A stretch of DNA of 11,358 nt from an uncultured Peptococcaceae bacterium (GTDB lineage Bacteria; Bacillota; Peptococcia; Peptococcales; Peptococcaceae). This document shows positions 1 to 8,807 of the stretch, piece by piece (the first letter of the stretch is position 1; the number at the start of each line of letters is the position of its first letter). A model generated the notes under the pieces. That model saw only the letters and a program-made list of their open reading frames with translations, was not told where the DNA came from and did not search any database. The position numbers and the translations under genes are program-made. Location of the stretch: NCBI GenBank assembly GCA_902496505.1, contig CABVBB010000027.1:1-11358 (forward strand), in the 5' to 3' direction.

Positions 1-1
1 C

Positions 2-67
2 GGCGGCGCGATCATTGGTTTTGTCTTGGGCTATGTGATCTTGGAGATCCATAAAAAGCTCAGCTGA
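2..67 (+). CDS. C-terminal end of an unidentified membrane protein (partial)
   Basis: Only the last 21 codons and a TGA stop are inside the window; the gene starts upstream. The residues form a glycine-rich hydrophobic helix (GGAIIGFVLGYVILEI) followed by a short basic tail (HKKLS), which looks like a final transmembrane segment with a cytoplasmic end. That is too little to assign a family. It is not the C-terminus of glyceraldehyde-3-phosphate dehydrogenase, the usual gene upstream of pgk in Firmicutes. The open frame and the sharp change to non-coding sequence after the stop support a real gene end. Confidence 0.5.
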   Translation, partial: GGAIIGFVLGYVILEIHKKLS

Positions 68-366
68 GGTCAGAAACGCTGGCGGACGTATGCTGGAAAA
101 GGATGCGTCCGTCCTTTGGTGCGCCTTGCCAAAGTGGCGCTGGGGTCAGCCAGGCCGCCGCGTATACACAATAAGCCGCATTATTCGTATGATAAGAAGT
201 TTTAGAGCGCTTTTTGAGCAGCTGGACAAACATATTGGCGGTTAATTTGCTTTTTTTGCTGGTCAAATGAGGGCAAACGGCTTATAATATATGGAGCATG
301 AAAATTGGTAGCAAATGATACACAAATAAGTCATAGAGAATAAGCTGACTAACGGAGGTATATCCA
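68..366. other. Intergenic region upstream of the glycolytic operon
   Basis: I see no convincing gene on either strand. It has two weak, mutually exclusive hairpins shortly after the upstream stop: CTTTGG (114-119) with CCAAAG (129-134), and GCGCC (121-125) with GGCGC (136-140). Neither is followed by a T-run, so I do not call a terminator. The second half becomes AT-rich and carries the pgk promoter. No CggR-type operator was recognised. Confidence 0.5.
260..288 (+). promoter_or_regulatory. Probable SigA-type promoter of the pgk operon
   Basis: A perfect -10 TATAAT lies at 283-288, with TGGTCA (260-265, 4 of 6 matches to TTGACA) 17 bases upstream. Transcription would begin near 295, giving a leader of about 70 bases before pgk. 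It is the best promoter in the gap before pgk. Confidence 0.65.
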
Positions 367-1554
367 ATGGGAAAAAAGACGGTTCAGGAAATTGATGTCA
401 AAGGTAAGCGCGTATTAGTGCGGGTGGATTTCAATGTACCGCGGGATAAAGCGACAGGAGAGATCACCGATGATACCAGAATTCGGGCTGCGCTGCCGAC
501 TATTGATTATTTGCTGGATCATGACGCCAAAGTCATTCTGATGAGCCATTTAGGCCGGCCAAAAGGTCAGGTAGATGAAACCATGCGTCTGGATAAAGTA
601 GGGGAACGGCTCAGCGAGCTGTTAGATCGTCCAGTGCGCAAGATGGATGAAGCGGTCGGACCAGAGGTCGAGCAGGCTGTAGCTCAGATGCAGGAAGGCG
701 AAGTCGTTTTATTGGAGAATGTACGTTTTTATCCGGGCGAGGAAAAAAATGACCCCGAGTTTTCTGCGCAATTGGCCAAATTGGGGGATATTTATGTCAA
801 TGATGCTTTTGGTACGGCGCATCGGGCTCATTGCTCCACAGAAGGCGTCGGTCATCTATTGCCGTCCGTAGCAGGCTTTTTGATGAAAAAAGAGATCTCC
901 GCTTTGGGCAGTGCGCTCAATCGGCCGGAACGGCCTTTTGTCGCCATCATTGGCGGGGCAAAGGTCTCCGACAAGATCGGAGTCATCCAAAACCTCATGG
1001 AGCGGGTGGATACGCTGATCATCGGCGGCGGTATGGCGAATACTTTCTTGGAAGCTCAGGGTCATGCTATGGGCAGATCCTTAGTGGAGAAAGATAAGAT
1101 CGAGCTGGCGGCGCAGTTATTGGCCGAAGCTCAGGAAAAAGGCAAGAAGGTCCTCTTGCCAGTGGACTTGGTAGCTGCTGCGGCTATCGATCAGCCGGAG
1201 ACCGCAGAACAGGTCGCTGTCGGCGCTGTGCCGGCGGATAAAATGGCGCTGGATATCGGTAAAGAGACCATCAAGCTGTATCGGGACGCTGTAGCTGATG
1301 CCAAGACCATCATCTGGAACGGACCGATGGGCGTTTTTGAAGTGGATGCCTTTGCCCAAGGCACCAATCAGGTGGCTGAGGCTGTGGCGCACAGCAGCGC
1401 CAATTCCATCGTCGGCGGTGGTGACTCTGTAGCGGCGGTGGCCAAAGCTGGTCTGGAGGATCAGATCACGCATATTTCCACCGGCGGCGGCGCTTCCCTG
1501 GAATTTTTAGAAGGCAAACTTCTGCCGGGCATTCAAGTATTGATGGAAAAATAA
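367..1554 (+). CDS. pgk: Phosphoglycerate kinase
   Basis: Cytoplasmic glycolytic enzyme that transfers phosphate between 1,3-bisphosphoglycerate and ADP, giving 3-phosphoglycerate and ATP. The 395-residue length is normal for bacterial PGK. Visible hallmarks are RVDFNVP (19-25), the basic loop SHLGRPKG (60-67), [12 protein letters not shown] (115-126), [11 protein letters not shown] (145-155), GGAKVSDK (196-203) and, in the nucleotide domain, NGPMGVFE (318-325), GGGDS (350-354) and [10 protein letters not shown] (371-380). GGAGG at 354-358, eight bases before the ATG, fixes the start. It is the first gene of a tight plus-strand operon, with tpiA starting 21 bases after its stop. The usual partner gapA is not immediately upstream. 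No key residue appears missing. Confidence 0.98.
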   Translation: MGKKTVQEIDVKGKRVLVRVDFNVPRDKATGEITDDTRIRAALPTIDYLLDHDAKVILMSHLGRPKGQVDETMRLDKVGERLSELLDRPVRKMDEAVGPEVEQAVAQMQEGEVVLLENVRFYPGEEKNDPEFSAQLAKLGDIYVNDAFGTAHRAHCSTEGVGHLLPSVAGFLMKKEISALGSALNRPERPFVAIIGGAKVSDKIGVIQNLMERVDTLIIGGGMANTFLEAQGHAMGRSLVEKDKIELAAQLLAEAQEKGKKVLLPVDLVAAAAIDQPETAEQVAVGAVPADKMALDIGKETIKLYRDAVADAKTIIWNGPMGVFEVDAFAQGTNQVAEAVAHSSANSIVGGGDSVAAVAKAGLEDQITHISTGGGASLEFLEGKLLPGIQVLMEK

Positions 1555-1575
1555 GCGGCGAATGGAGGGATCAGT

Positions 1576-2336
1576 TTGCGAAAACCCATTATTGTAGCCA
1601 ACTGGAAAATGTATAAGACTCGAGCGGAGGCAGAGGCGTTTTGTCAAGCTCTGCTGCCGCTTTTGGCTGAGACGCCTGCGGCAGATGCGGCGATCTGTGC
1701 ACCCTTTACGCAGTTGGATGTCTTAGCCAAGCATTTAGCAGGCAGCGCGGTCAAGATCGGAGCGCAGAATTTTTATCCAGAAGCGGAAGGTGCCTTTACA
1801 GGCGAGATCGCTCCGGCTATGCTCAAAGAGTTAGGCGTCAGCTATGTGCTGATCGGTCATTCTGAGCGGCGGGGCATCTTCGGCGAAAGCATGGACCTCA
1901 TTAAGCGCAAATTGGAATGCGCTTACCATGAGGGCTTCCAGCCGATCTTCTGCGTTGGAGAGACGCTGGAAGAGCGGGAAGCAGGCCAGTCGGTAGAGGT
2001 CTGCATCGAGCAGTTAGCGCACGCCGTGACCAATTTGGCCTTTGAAGAATTGAGCCGTCTGATCATCGCCTATGAACCCATTTGGGCCATTGGCACGGGC
2101 AAGACCGCCACGGCTGAGGATGCTGAAAAGGTGATCGGTGCGCTGCGCGAATACATTGCCGGTGCTTATGGCAGCATCGTAGCGATGAGCGTCCGCATCC
2201 AATACGGCGGCAGCGTTCGCCCGGACAATATCGCAGAACTTATGGCCCAGGAGGATATCGACGGCGCTTTAGTAGGCGGCGCCAGTCTCCATCCGGAGAG
2301 CTTTGCCAAATTGGTCAACAGTCAGGAGAATAACGG

Positions 2337-2340
<4 letters not shown>
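1576..2340 (+). CDS. tpiA: Triosephosphate isomerase
   Basis: Interconverts dihydroxyacetone phosphate and glyceraldehyde 3-phosphate in the cytoplasm. The 254-residue length is typical of this (beta/alpha)8 barrel. Key residues are present: N9 and K11 in ANWKM, catalytic H95 in LIGHSERR, catalytic base E167 in AYEPIWAIGTGKTA (165-178, including the mobile loop 6), and the phosphate-binding YGGSV and GALVGGASL motifs near the C-terminus. The start is TTG at 1576; GGAGG at 1564-1568, seven bases upstream, and the family-typical N-terminus (RKPIIVANWKM) support it, with no nearby ATG that keeps the N9/K11 motif. Its stop overlaps the gpmI start by four bases (ATGA), suggesting translational coupling. 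Confidence 0.97.
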
Positions 2341-5173
<2,833 letters not shown>

Positions 5174-5193
5174 GCGTATGCAGATATTTGCTG

Positions 5194-5222
5194 TTGTATT
5201 TTCTGATCTTTTTTGATAGAAT
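5194..5222 (+). promoter_or_regulatory. Possible internal promoter between eno and secG
   Basis: TAGAAT at 5217-5222 (5 of 6 to TATAAT) lies 17 bases after TTGTAT at 5194-5199 (3 of 6). It could give secG expression independent of the glycolytic operon. The weak -35 keeps this tentative. Confidence 0.35.
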
Positions 5223-5291
5223 AGAAGCACTGACGGTTCATCAGCGCATTTTAAGCGTGGCTGAGGTGTTGAAAAAGGAGGAATAAAGGCA

Positions 5292-5519
5292 ATGCTGCAT
5301 ATCGTTTTGATCGTTTTGCAGGTGATCACCTGTATCGGTTTGATTGCGACCGTTTTGCTGCAGTCTGGTAAAAGCGCCGGTTTATCTGGTTCTATTACAG
5401 GCGGTGCGGAAACGTTTTTTGGTAAAAAGGGCATGGATGATAAATTCGCCACCGGTTCCAAGATTTTTGCGGTGCTGTTCATGCTGCTGACATTCTGCAT
5501 GTCCATGTTCGGTCTATAA
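5292..5519 (+). CDS. secG: Preprotein translocase subunit SecG
   Basis: Small non-essential subunit of the SecYEG channel in the cytoplasmic membrane that assists SecA-driven export. The 75 residues show the family layout: a first transmembrane helix (about 3-22), the conserved cytoplasmic loop LLQSGKSAGLSG then GGAETFFGKKG (about 22-47), and a second helix (about 55-74) at the C-terminus. AAGGAGG at 5275-5281, ten bases upstream, supports the ATG. It follows eno by 118 bases, a placement often seen in Firmicutes, and is closed by a strong terminator. No rnr, smpB or ssrA, frequent secG neighbours, is seen immediately downstream. Confidence 0.95.
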   Translation: MLHIVLIVLQVITCIGLIATVLLQSGKSAGLSGSITGGAETFFGKKGMDDKFATGSKIFAVLFMLLTFCMSMFGL

Positions 5520-5525
5520 GAGCTT

Positions 5526-5567
5526 AAAAAGAGCAGACGGCGTATTTTCGCTGTCTGCTCTTTTTTT
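5526..5567 (+). terminator. Strong intrinsic terminator after secG
   Basis: The left arm at 5526-5542 pairs with 5549-5565 around a six-base loop (TATTTT). The core GAGCAGAC/GTCTGCTC is perfect, a G-T pair sits above it, a GCG/CGC clamp closes the loop, and an A-run pairs with the T-run at 5561-5567. It ends the glycolysis-secG transcription unit. Confidence 0.92.
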
Positions 5568-5591
5568 CGTTGGAATTTCCGGCAAAAGGAA

Positions 5592-5620
5592 TTGCTCTTG
5601 ACGACTCAACACGCTATAAT
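5592..5620 (+). promoter_or_regulatory. Probable SigA-type promoter upstream of the 203-residue orphan gene
   Basis: A perfect TATAAT sits at 5615-5620. The correctly spaced -35 (17 bases) is TTGCTC at 5592-5597, a 3 of 6 match; the better TTGACG at 5598-5603 is only 11 bases from the -10 and so is badly spaced. Transcription near 5627 would give a leader of about 225 bases. Confidence 0.5.
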
Positions 5621-5626
5621 AATGGA

Positions 5627-5846
5627 GATAAAATCAGCAAGGGTCCAATAAAAGCTGATTATAAAAGAGAAATTGCGGGTAAATAAAAATAGTATAGAGA
5701 AATGACAGCAGGGCGGATAACGCCTGTCCGAACCGGCTGTCTGAGTTTTCTACGCAGCGCGGCGGTCATGACCGGTCTGCGCTTAAAATCATAGAAAAAC
5801 AAAAATCGTTTGATCCTCTGGGCAGGATCGATCTTTATTAAGGTGG
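5627..5846 (+). ncRNA. Hairpin-rich leader or small RNA candidate of unknown class
   Basis: No credible protein is encoded here. The stretch downstream of the promoter holds several separate stems: AATCAGC with GCTGATT near its start (about 5632-5661); GACAGC with GCTGTC (about 5704-5741) enclosing a smaller GGCG/CGCC stem; CGCAG (5753-5757) with CTGCG (5777-5781) enclosing CGGT-CATG-ACCG (5763-5774); and GATCCT (5812-5817) with AGGATC (5824-5829) around CTGGGC. The last lies just before the ribosome binding site of the next gene. I could not match it to a known riboswitch class, T-box or 6S RNA. It may equally be an ordinary structured 5' UTR. Confidence 0.3.
5657..5682 (+). promoter_or_regulatory. 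Possible SigB-type promoter within the leader
   Basis: GATTAT (5657-5662, 4 of 6 to GTTTAA) and GGGTAA (5677-5682, 5 of 6 to GGGTAT) are separated by 14 bases, the spacing and -10 type of general-stress SigB promoters. A SigB/SigF-family sigma gene lies 2 kb downstream, so a target promoter here is possible, but the site is short and could be chance. Confidence 0.25.
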
Positions 5847-5853
5847 GATTTAT

Positions 5854-6465
5854 ATGCAGGCGGAAAATGGACTGTTGAGTTTTGCAGACAGCAATAAAAA
5901 TAAAGCACAAAGCCTTTTTAAGTCAGAGGGCTATTTCTGGCTGACGACGGCGACAGCGGTCAGTTTTGCCGCAGAAATGCTGGATGAAGAAGAAAACAGC
6001 CAGCACAGCCAGGAGGTCTTGGCGCTTTTTAACCAATGCATCCGCAAATGCAAGATCGAAGCGGATGAATTGGAGCAGACGAAGAACTGGGCGCTGGCAG
6101 GGCTCAAGCGTATCAATGCTTACAACGATCAGAGGGCTGTTTTCCAACCGCAGCATAGTGTCAGACTGTGCCGCTGTTTCACGACCTATTGGCTGTTTTT
6201 TAAGCTCATCGAGCTGGAGTGGCAGGAGATATTGGCCTCTGATGCGATCGCAGAGACGTATCAATTCATGGATACGGTCATCGCTGACGGCGAAGAACTA
6301 GAGGCCATGGAAAAGAGTCTTTTGGCCGGCGAAGAGCTGGACGAGGACAGCAAGATCTATCTGCGCAGCCATTGGCGGCAGGTACGGGAGTTTTGGTATG
6401 ATCTCGAGCAGGATCTCTTGCTGCTGAGCCAGGGACTTATGTCTTACCAGCCGCTTTTGCGGTGA
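5854..6465 (+). CDS. Unrecognised 203-residue cytoplasmic protein
   Basis: I do not recognise the family. The predicted product is acidic and looks mostly helical, with no signal peptide and no clear membrane helix. Six tryptophans (29, 79, 113, 123, 174, 181) are spread along it. Four cysteines occur as two loose pairs (C62/C66 and C106/C108), but without the spacing of a known metal or iron-sulfur site. The most acidic stretches are around 43-50 (MLDEEENS) and 143-166. Coding is supported by AAGGTGGG at 5840-5847 before the ATG and by the full-length open frame. It sits alone, between a structured leader and a convergent minus-strand gene, and shares no operon with its neighbours. Confidence 0.72.
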   Translation: MQAENGLLSFADSNKNKAQSLFKSEGYFWLTTATAVSFAAEMLDEEENSQHSQEVLALFNQCIRKCKIEADELEQTKNWALAGLKRINAYNDQRAVFQPQHSVRLCRCFTTYWLFFKLIELEWQEILASDAIAETYQFMDTVIADGEELEAMEKSLLAGEELDEDSKIYLRSHWRQVREFWYDLEQDLLLLSQGLMSYQPLLR

Positions 6466-6471
6466 GCTCAC
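6462..6471. repeat. Ten-base palindrome carrying both convergent stop codons
   Basis: GTGAGCTCAC is a perfect palindrome. It contains the TGA of the plus-strand gene (6463-6465) and, on the other strand, the TGA of the minus-strand gene (6468-6470). A T-rich stretch follows on the plus strand. There is no loop, so it is weak as a bidirectional terminator. Confidence 0.4.
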
Positions 6472-6662
6472 TTTTTGTTTTTGGAGCGGGCAAAATGGTT
6501 GTACAAAAGATGGCCGCAGAGAAAGATTAAGACAATGACAGCAGCAGTCATCAGCACGATATAGACGGGCAGAGAAAGTTTGCCGGTATAGGCCAGGTAG
6601 CCGAAAGCGGCTGCCGCCAAACTGAGCAGGGCAGACAAAAGTAATAATAACGTACGCATCAT
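6468..6662 (-). CDS. Small two-helix membrane protein of unknown function
   Basis: A 64-residue product with two hydrophobic helices (about 4-24 and 33-53), a short polar turn (YTGKLSLP) and a basic tail (HFARSKNKK), so both ends probably lie in the cytoplasm. There is no family I can name; it resembles the many short DUF-type membrane proteins of Firmicutes. A consensus AGGAGGT (complement of 6666-6672) precedes two ATG codons in tandem. The second, at 6659, has the better spacing (seven bases from GGAGG against four), so the true product may be 63 residues. It is transcribed away from the PspC gene and converges on the 203-residue gene. Confidence 0.72.
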   Translation of the reverse strand: MMRTLLLLLSALLSLAAAAFGYLAYTGKLSLPVYIVLMTAAVIVLIFLCGHLLYNHFARSKNKK

Positions 6663-6691
6663 AAGACCTCCTAGAGAGTAAGAATAAGACT

Positions 6692-6721
6692 ATTGTACAT
6701 GCTGCCTGCGGCAAGAGGCAA
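6692..6721 (-). promoter_or_regulatory. Probable promoter of the minus-strand membrane protein
   Basis: Read on the minus strand, TTGCCT (complement of 6716-6721, 4 of 6) and TACAAT (complement of 6692-6697, 5 of 6) are 18 bases apart. Transcription would begin about 25 bases before the start codon, leaving room for the AGGAGGT site. I found no comparable plus-strand promoter for the PspC gene in this divergent gap. Confidence 0.45.
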
Positions 6722-6773
6722 GACCAAGACGATAAAAAACGGATACTTTATCAGGAAAAGAGGAAAAAGCGCC

Positions 6774-6983
6774 ATGAAAAAATTGAGAAGACCAAAAGAC
6801 AAAAGAAAGATCATGGGTGTATGCGCTGGAATGGGAGACTTTTTTGGCATCGATCCCGTTTTTGTGCGCATCATCTGGGTGCTGCTGTGCTTGTTCCCGC
6901 CGATCAGCACGGTCACAGCAGTCATCGCCTATCTTGTATTAGGGTATGTGATCCCGGAAGAAAAGGACTATATCGATGTGTGA
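6774..6983 (+). CDS. PspC-domain membrane protein
   Basis: A 69-residue protein made almost entirely of one PspC domain: basic N-terminus (MKKLRRPKDKR), the signature GVCAGMGDFFGIDP (15-28) followed by VFVRIIWVLL, then a hydrophobic segment that can span the membrane (about 33-60) and LGYVIPEE near the end. PspC proteins take part in phage-shock or envelope-stress signalling in some bacteria, but stand-alone short versions are mostly uncharacterised. The ATG at 6774 is chosen over an upstream in-frame ATG at 6693 because the family homology begins there and AGAGG lies about ten bases before it; the upstream start would add 27 non-family residues and overlap the divergent promoter. Its stop overlaps the next gene by eight bases, suggesting coupling. 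Confidence 0.85.
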   Translation: MKKLRRPKDKRKIMGVCAGMGDFFGIDPVFVRIIWVLLCLFPPISTVTAVIAYLVLGYVIPEEKDYIDV

Positions 6984-7779
6984 GCAAGCCAACGCCCAAA
7001 AGCAGGCGATCATCGTCCTGGGTCATGGCAGCCGCCGAGAAGAAGCCAATCAGGAGCTGGAGACAGTCATCGCGCTTTTAGCTGAGCGTCATCCAGACTG
7101 GGCGGTGCAGAAGGCTTATGCGGAATTTGCCGAGCCGAGTTTGGAAGAGGCGGTGGCTTTATTGGCCGAGCAGGGCGTTAAGCAGATCACATTGATGCCG
7201 TTTTTTTTGACAGTGGGCAATCATCTGCATAAAAACCTTCCCAATCGTTTGCAGGAGCTTCATCAGCGCTTCCCAGACCTAGAGGTCACGGAGGCCCAAC
7301 ATCTGGGCGCTGATCTGCTTTTAGTGAAGCTGGTGGAAAAACGCATTGCGGAGGCGGAAAATCATAAAGGAGCGTATCCTATGCTTGGGCATCAAATGAA
7401 GTTGAACCATTTGGAGCAGCTCCCAGAGGTGCTGGAAACCATAGAAGGCACGCTGGCTGATCGGGATGTCCCCAGAGAAAAAATGATGGATATACGCTTA
7501 TGCATATCCGAAGCTGTGGGCAATGCCTTGATCCACGGCAATGGGCTGGATCAAGACAAATGGGTGTCCGTATGCTGGCAGATCTCTGCTGGTGAGCTGT
7601 TTTTGACGGTAACAGATGAAGGCAAAGGATTGGCCAAAGATAAACGCGCACCTCGGGAATTGGACCCTTTGGTCCTTTTGGAGGAAAGCGGCAAAGGATT
7701 ATTTTTGATCCATCAGATAGCAGATACGGTATGCTATAACGACTGCGGAAATCAGATCACGATCAAGCTGACGTGGTGA
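6976..7779 (+). CDS. Fusion of a CbiX-type chelatase domain and an RsbW/SpoIIAB-like anti-sigma kinase domain
   Basis: Residues about 10-128 match the CbiX/SirB family, which inserts cobalt or iron into sirohydrochlorin: LGHGSRREEAN with catalytic-type H17, and PFFLTVGNHLHKNLPN with the second histidine H83. The aspartate usual in the HxxxD[LI]P motif is N87. Residues about 141-267 form a GHKL ATPase of the RsbW/SpoIIAB type: N-box ISEAVGNALIHGNG (177-190; E179, N183), G1 box TDEGKG (213-218), and G2 box SGKGLFLIHQIAD (238-250). Such kinases bind a sigma factor and phosphorylate an RsbV-type antagonist. The sigma gene follows 21 bases downstream. AAAAGGA at 6961-6967 serves the first ATG. A second good site, AAAGGAG at 7366-7372, precedes ATG 7381 (M136) exactly at the domain junction. 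Confidence 0.85.
   Translation: MCEQANAQKQAIIVLGHGSRREEANQELETVIALLAERHPDWAVQKAYAEFAEPSLEEAVALLAEQGVKQITLMPFFLTVGNHLHKNLPNRLQELHQRFPDLEVTEAQHLGADLLLVKLVEKRIAEAENHKGAYPMLGHQMKLNHLEQLPEVLETIEGTLADRDVPREKMMDIRLCISEAVGNALIHGNGLDQDKWVSVCWQISAGELFLTVTDEGKGLAKDKRAPRELDPLVLLEESGKGLFLIHQIADTVCYNDCGNQITIKLTW
7366..7383 (+). promoter_or_regulatory. Internal ribosome binding site and start codon at the domain junction
   Basis: AAAGGAG (7366-7372) stands eight bases before an in-frame ATG (7381-7383). Starting here would give a 132-residue protein containing only the GHKL kinase domain, close to the normal size of RsbW or SpoIIAB. The spacing is as good as that of the assigned genes in this window. Confidence 0.55.
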
Positions 7780-7806
7780 AGGCAGTAAAGTCTAAATGAG
7801 GTGGTC

Positions 7807-8559
7807 ATGAGTGAGGTTGGGCATATGAAGCAAGATTTAGAGGAAATGGTCAGACAGTATAAAGAAAATCCGACCGATGATCAACTGAATGATATTATCA
7901 TAGCAATGGAGCCGTTGATCAAATACTGGTGTCAGGCACAATGCTATCTGGCCTGGGAAAAGGAAGATCTGATGCAGGTCGCCCGCATGGCAGTCGTTGG
8001 TGCGCTGGAGCGATTCGAACCAGCCAAAGGCATACGGTTCAAGACATTTGCCTATCGGACAGTTTCCGGCAAGATCATGAATTATTATCGAGACAGCACC
8101 TGGCGGGTAACGATCCCTCGTAAATACCGCGAGCTGAGCACTTATATCAACAAAGCAGAGGCGGAGTTTTACAAAAAACACGGCGAAAATCCGACTACAG
8201 AGCAGATCGCGGAAATGCTGGGCATCGACCGCAAGCAGGTCGAGGAAGCCATCGAGGCTAAGCGCGCTACGCAGACGGCGTCTTTATCCGAGCCGGAGGA
8301 TAGTGAAAACGGCGGCTCACTGCTCAATATCATGGGCACAGAGGATGGCAATCTGGACAGCGTCGAGCTGAAAAAAGATCTCCAGGAGGCTATGCAGCTT
8401 TTGGATGATATTCAGCGCAAGGTGATCTATTACCGCTACTTTGAGGATCTGACGCAAAGCAAGATCGCTGAGATATTGCAGGTCTCTCAGATGCAGGTCT
8501 CTCGTCTGGAAAAGAGCGCCTTAGAAAAAATTCGCCGGAAAATGACGGTGAAGGAATGA
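7807..8559 (+). CDS. RNA polymerase sigma factor of the SigB/SigF/SigG family
   Basis: An alternative sigma-70 family factor of about 250 residues (from 7807), the usual length of the SigB/SigF group. Region 2 holds EKEDLMQVARMAVVGALERF (51-70) and GIRFKTFAYRTVSGKIMNYY (75-94). WRVTIPRKYREL (99-110) matches the region 2-3 junction of the family, then region 3 follows (KKHGENPTTEQIAEMLGI). The region 4 helix-turn-helix is DLTQSKIAEILQVSQMQVSR (214-233), with SQMQVSR strongly SigB/SigF-like. The start is uncertain: GTG 7801, ATG 7807 (GAGGTG just upstream) and ATG 7825 (GAGGT seven bases upstream) are all possible. It follows an RsbW/SpoIIAB-like domain, as sigB follows rsbW and sigF follows spoIIAB, so the kinase is probably its anti-sigma factor. 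No RsbV/SpoIIAA gene is present here. It could be a sporulation or a stress sigma factor. Confidence 0.9.
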   Translation: MSEVGHMKQDLEEMVRQYKENPTDDQLNDIIIAMEPLIKYWCQAQCYLAWEKEDLMQVARMAVVGALERFEPAKGIRFKTFAYRTVSGKIMNYYRDSTWRVTIPRKYRELSTYINKAEAEFYKKHGENPTTEQIAEMLGIDRKQVEEAIEAKRATQTASLSEPEDSENGGSLLNIMGTEDGNLDSVELKKDLQEAMQLLDDIQRKVIYYRYFEDLTQSKIAEILQVSQMQVSRLEKSALEKIRRKMTVKE

Positions 8560-8621
8560 AAATAGGTATAAGAGGGCAATGATCTGGTCATAATAGGTCC
8601 ATATCATCCCGGTATAACGTT

Positions 8622-8666
8622 AAAAAGCCAAAAGTTCTTTGGGCAAAGAGCTTTTGGCTTTTTTGC
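8622..8666 (+). terminator. Strong intrinsic terminator after the sigma factor gene
   Basis: A 19-base stem (8622-8640 with 8645-8663) closes a GGGC loop with only one G-T pair. Its 3' arm ends in a T-run (to about 8664). It separates the sigma cluster from resB-resC. Confidence 0.93.
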
Positions 8667-8791
8667 TGTCTTTCGACAGGATATTTGCCTGGACGGGGCG
8701 ATTCTACGGGAAGAACCATAAAAAGCTTCAATCCTACAGATCAAAATGTACGAAAACAAACACGGCATTTTCCCAAAATATCATGTGCTTG

Positions 8792-8807
8792 TCAGAAGGT
8801 TTTCTGA
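8792..8807 (+). promoter_or_regulatory. Inverted repeat, candidate operator of resB-resC
   Basis: TCAGAA (8792-8797), four bases, then TTCTGA (8802-8807) form a perfect inverted repeat ending directly at the -10 hexamer. A dimeric regulator bound here would block RNA polymerase. It does not match the Rex, FNR/CRP or Fur half-sites I know, so the regulator is unnamed. The repeat can also form a hairpin, but it lies upstream of the predicted transcription start. Confidence 0.4.

Noticed and set aside
60..266. A 68-codon minus-strand open frame upstream of pgk.
   Set aside because: No ribosome binding site, no recognisable domain, and it overlaps the upstream gene's stop.
5598..5620. TTGACG paired with TATAAT as a strong promoter.
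   Set aside because: The spacer is only 11 bases; the better-spaced TTGCTC was used instead, with lower confidence.
5700..5745. Resemblance of the CCGAACCGG segment to part of the c-di-AMP (ydaO) riboswitch.
   Set aside because: Only one short segment is similar; the other conserved ydaO elements and overall architecture are not visible.
5659..5910. An 83-codon minus-strand open frame across the structured leader.
   Set aside because: It crosses the start of the orphan gene, has no convincing ribosome binding site, and the region is better explained by RNA structure.
6942..6947. GGGTAT inside the PspC gene, a possible SigB-type -10 just before the fusion gene.
   Set aside because: No acceptable GTTTAA-like -35 lies at 13-15 bases (GTCATC at best) and the bases are explained by the conserved LGYVIP coding segment.
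8664..8790. A possible riboswitch or small RNA between the sigma terminator and the resB promoter.
   Set aside because: Only a five-base CTGTC/GACAG hairpin is obvious and the stretch lies upstream of the predicted resB transcription start.
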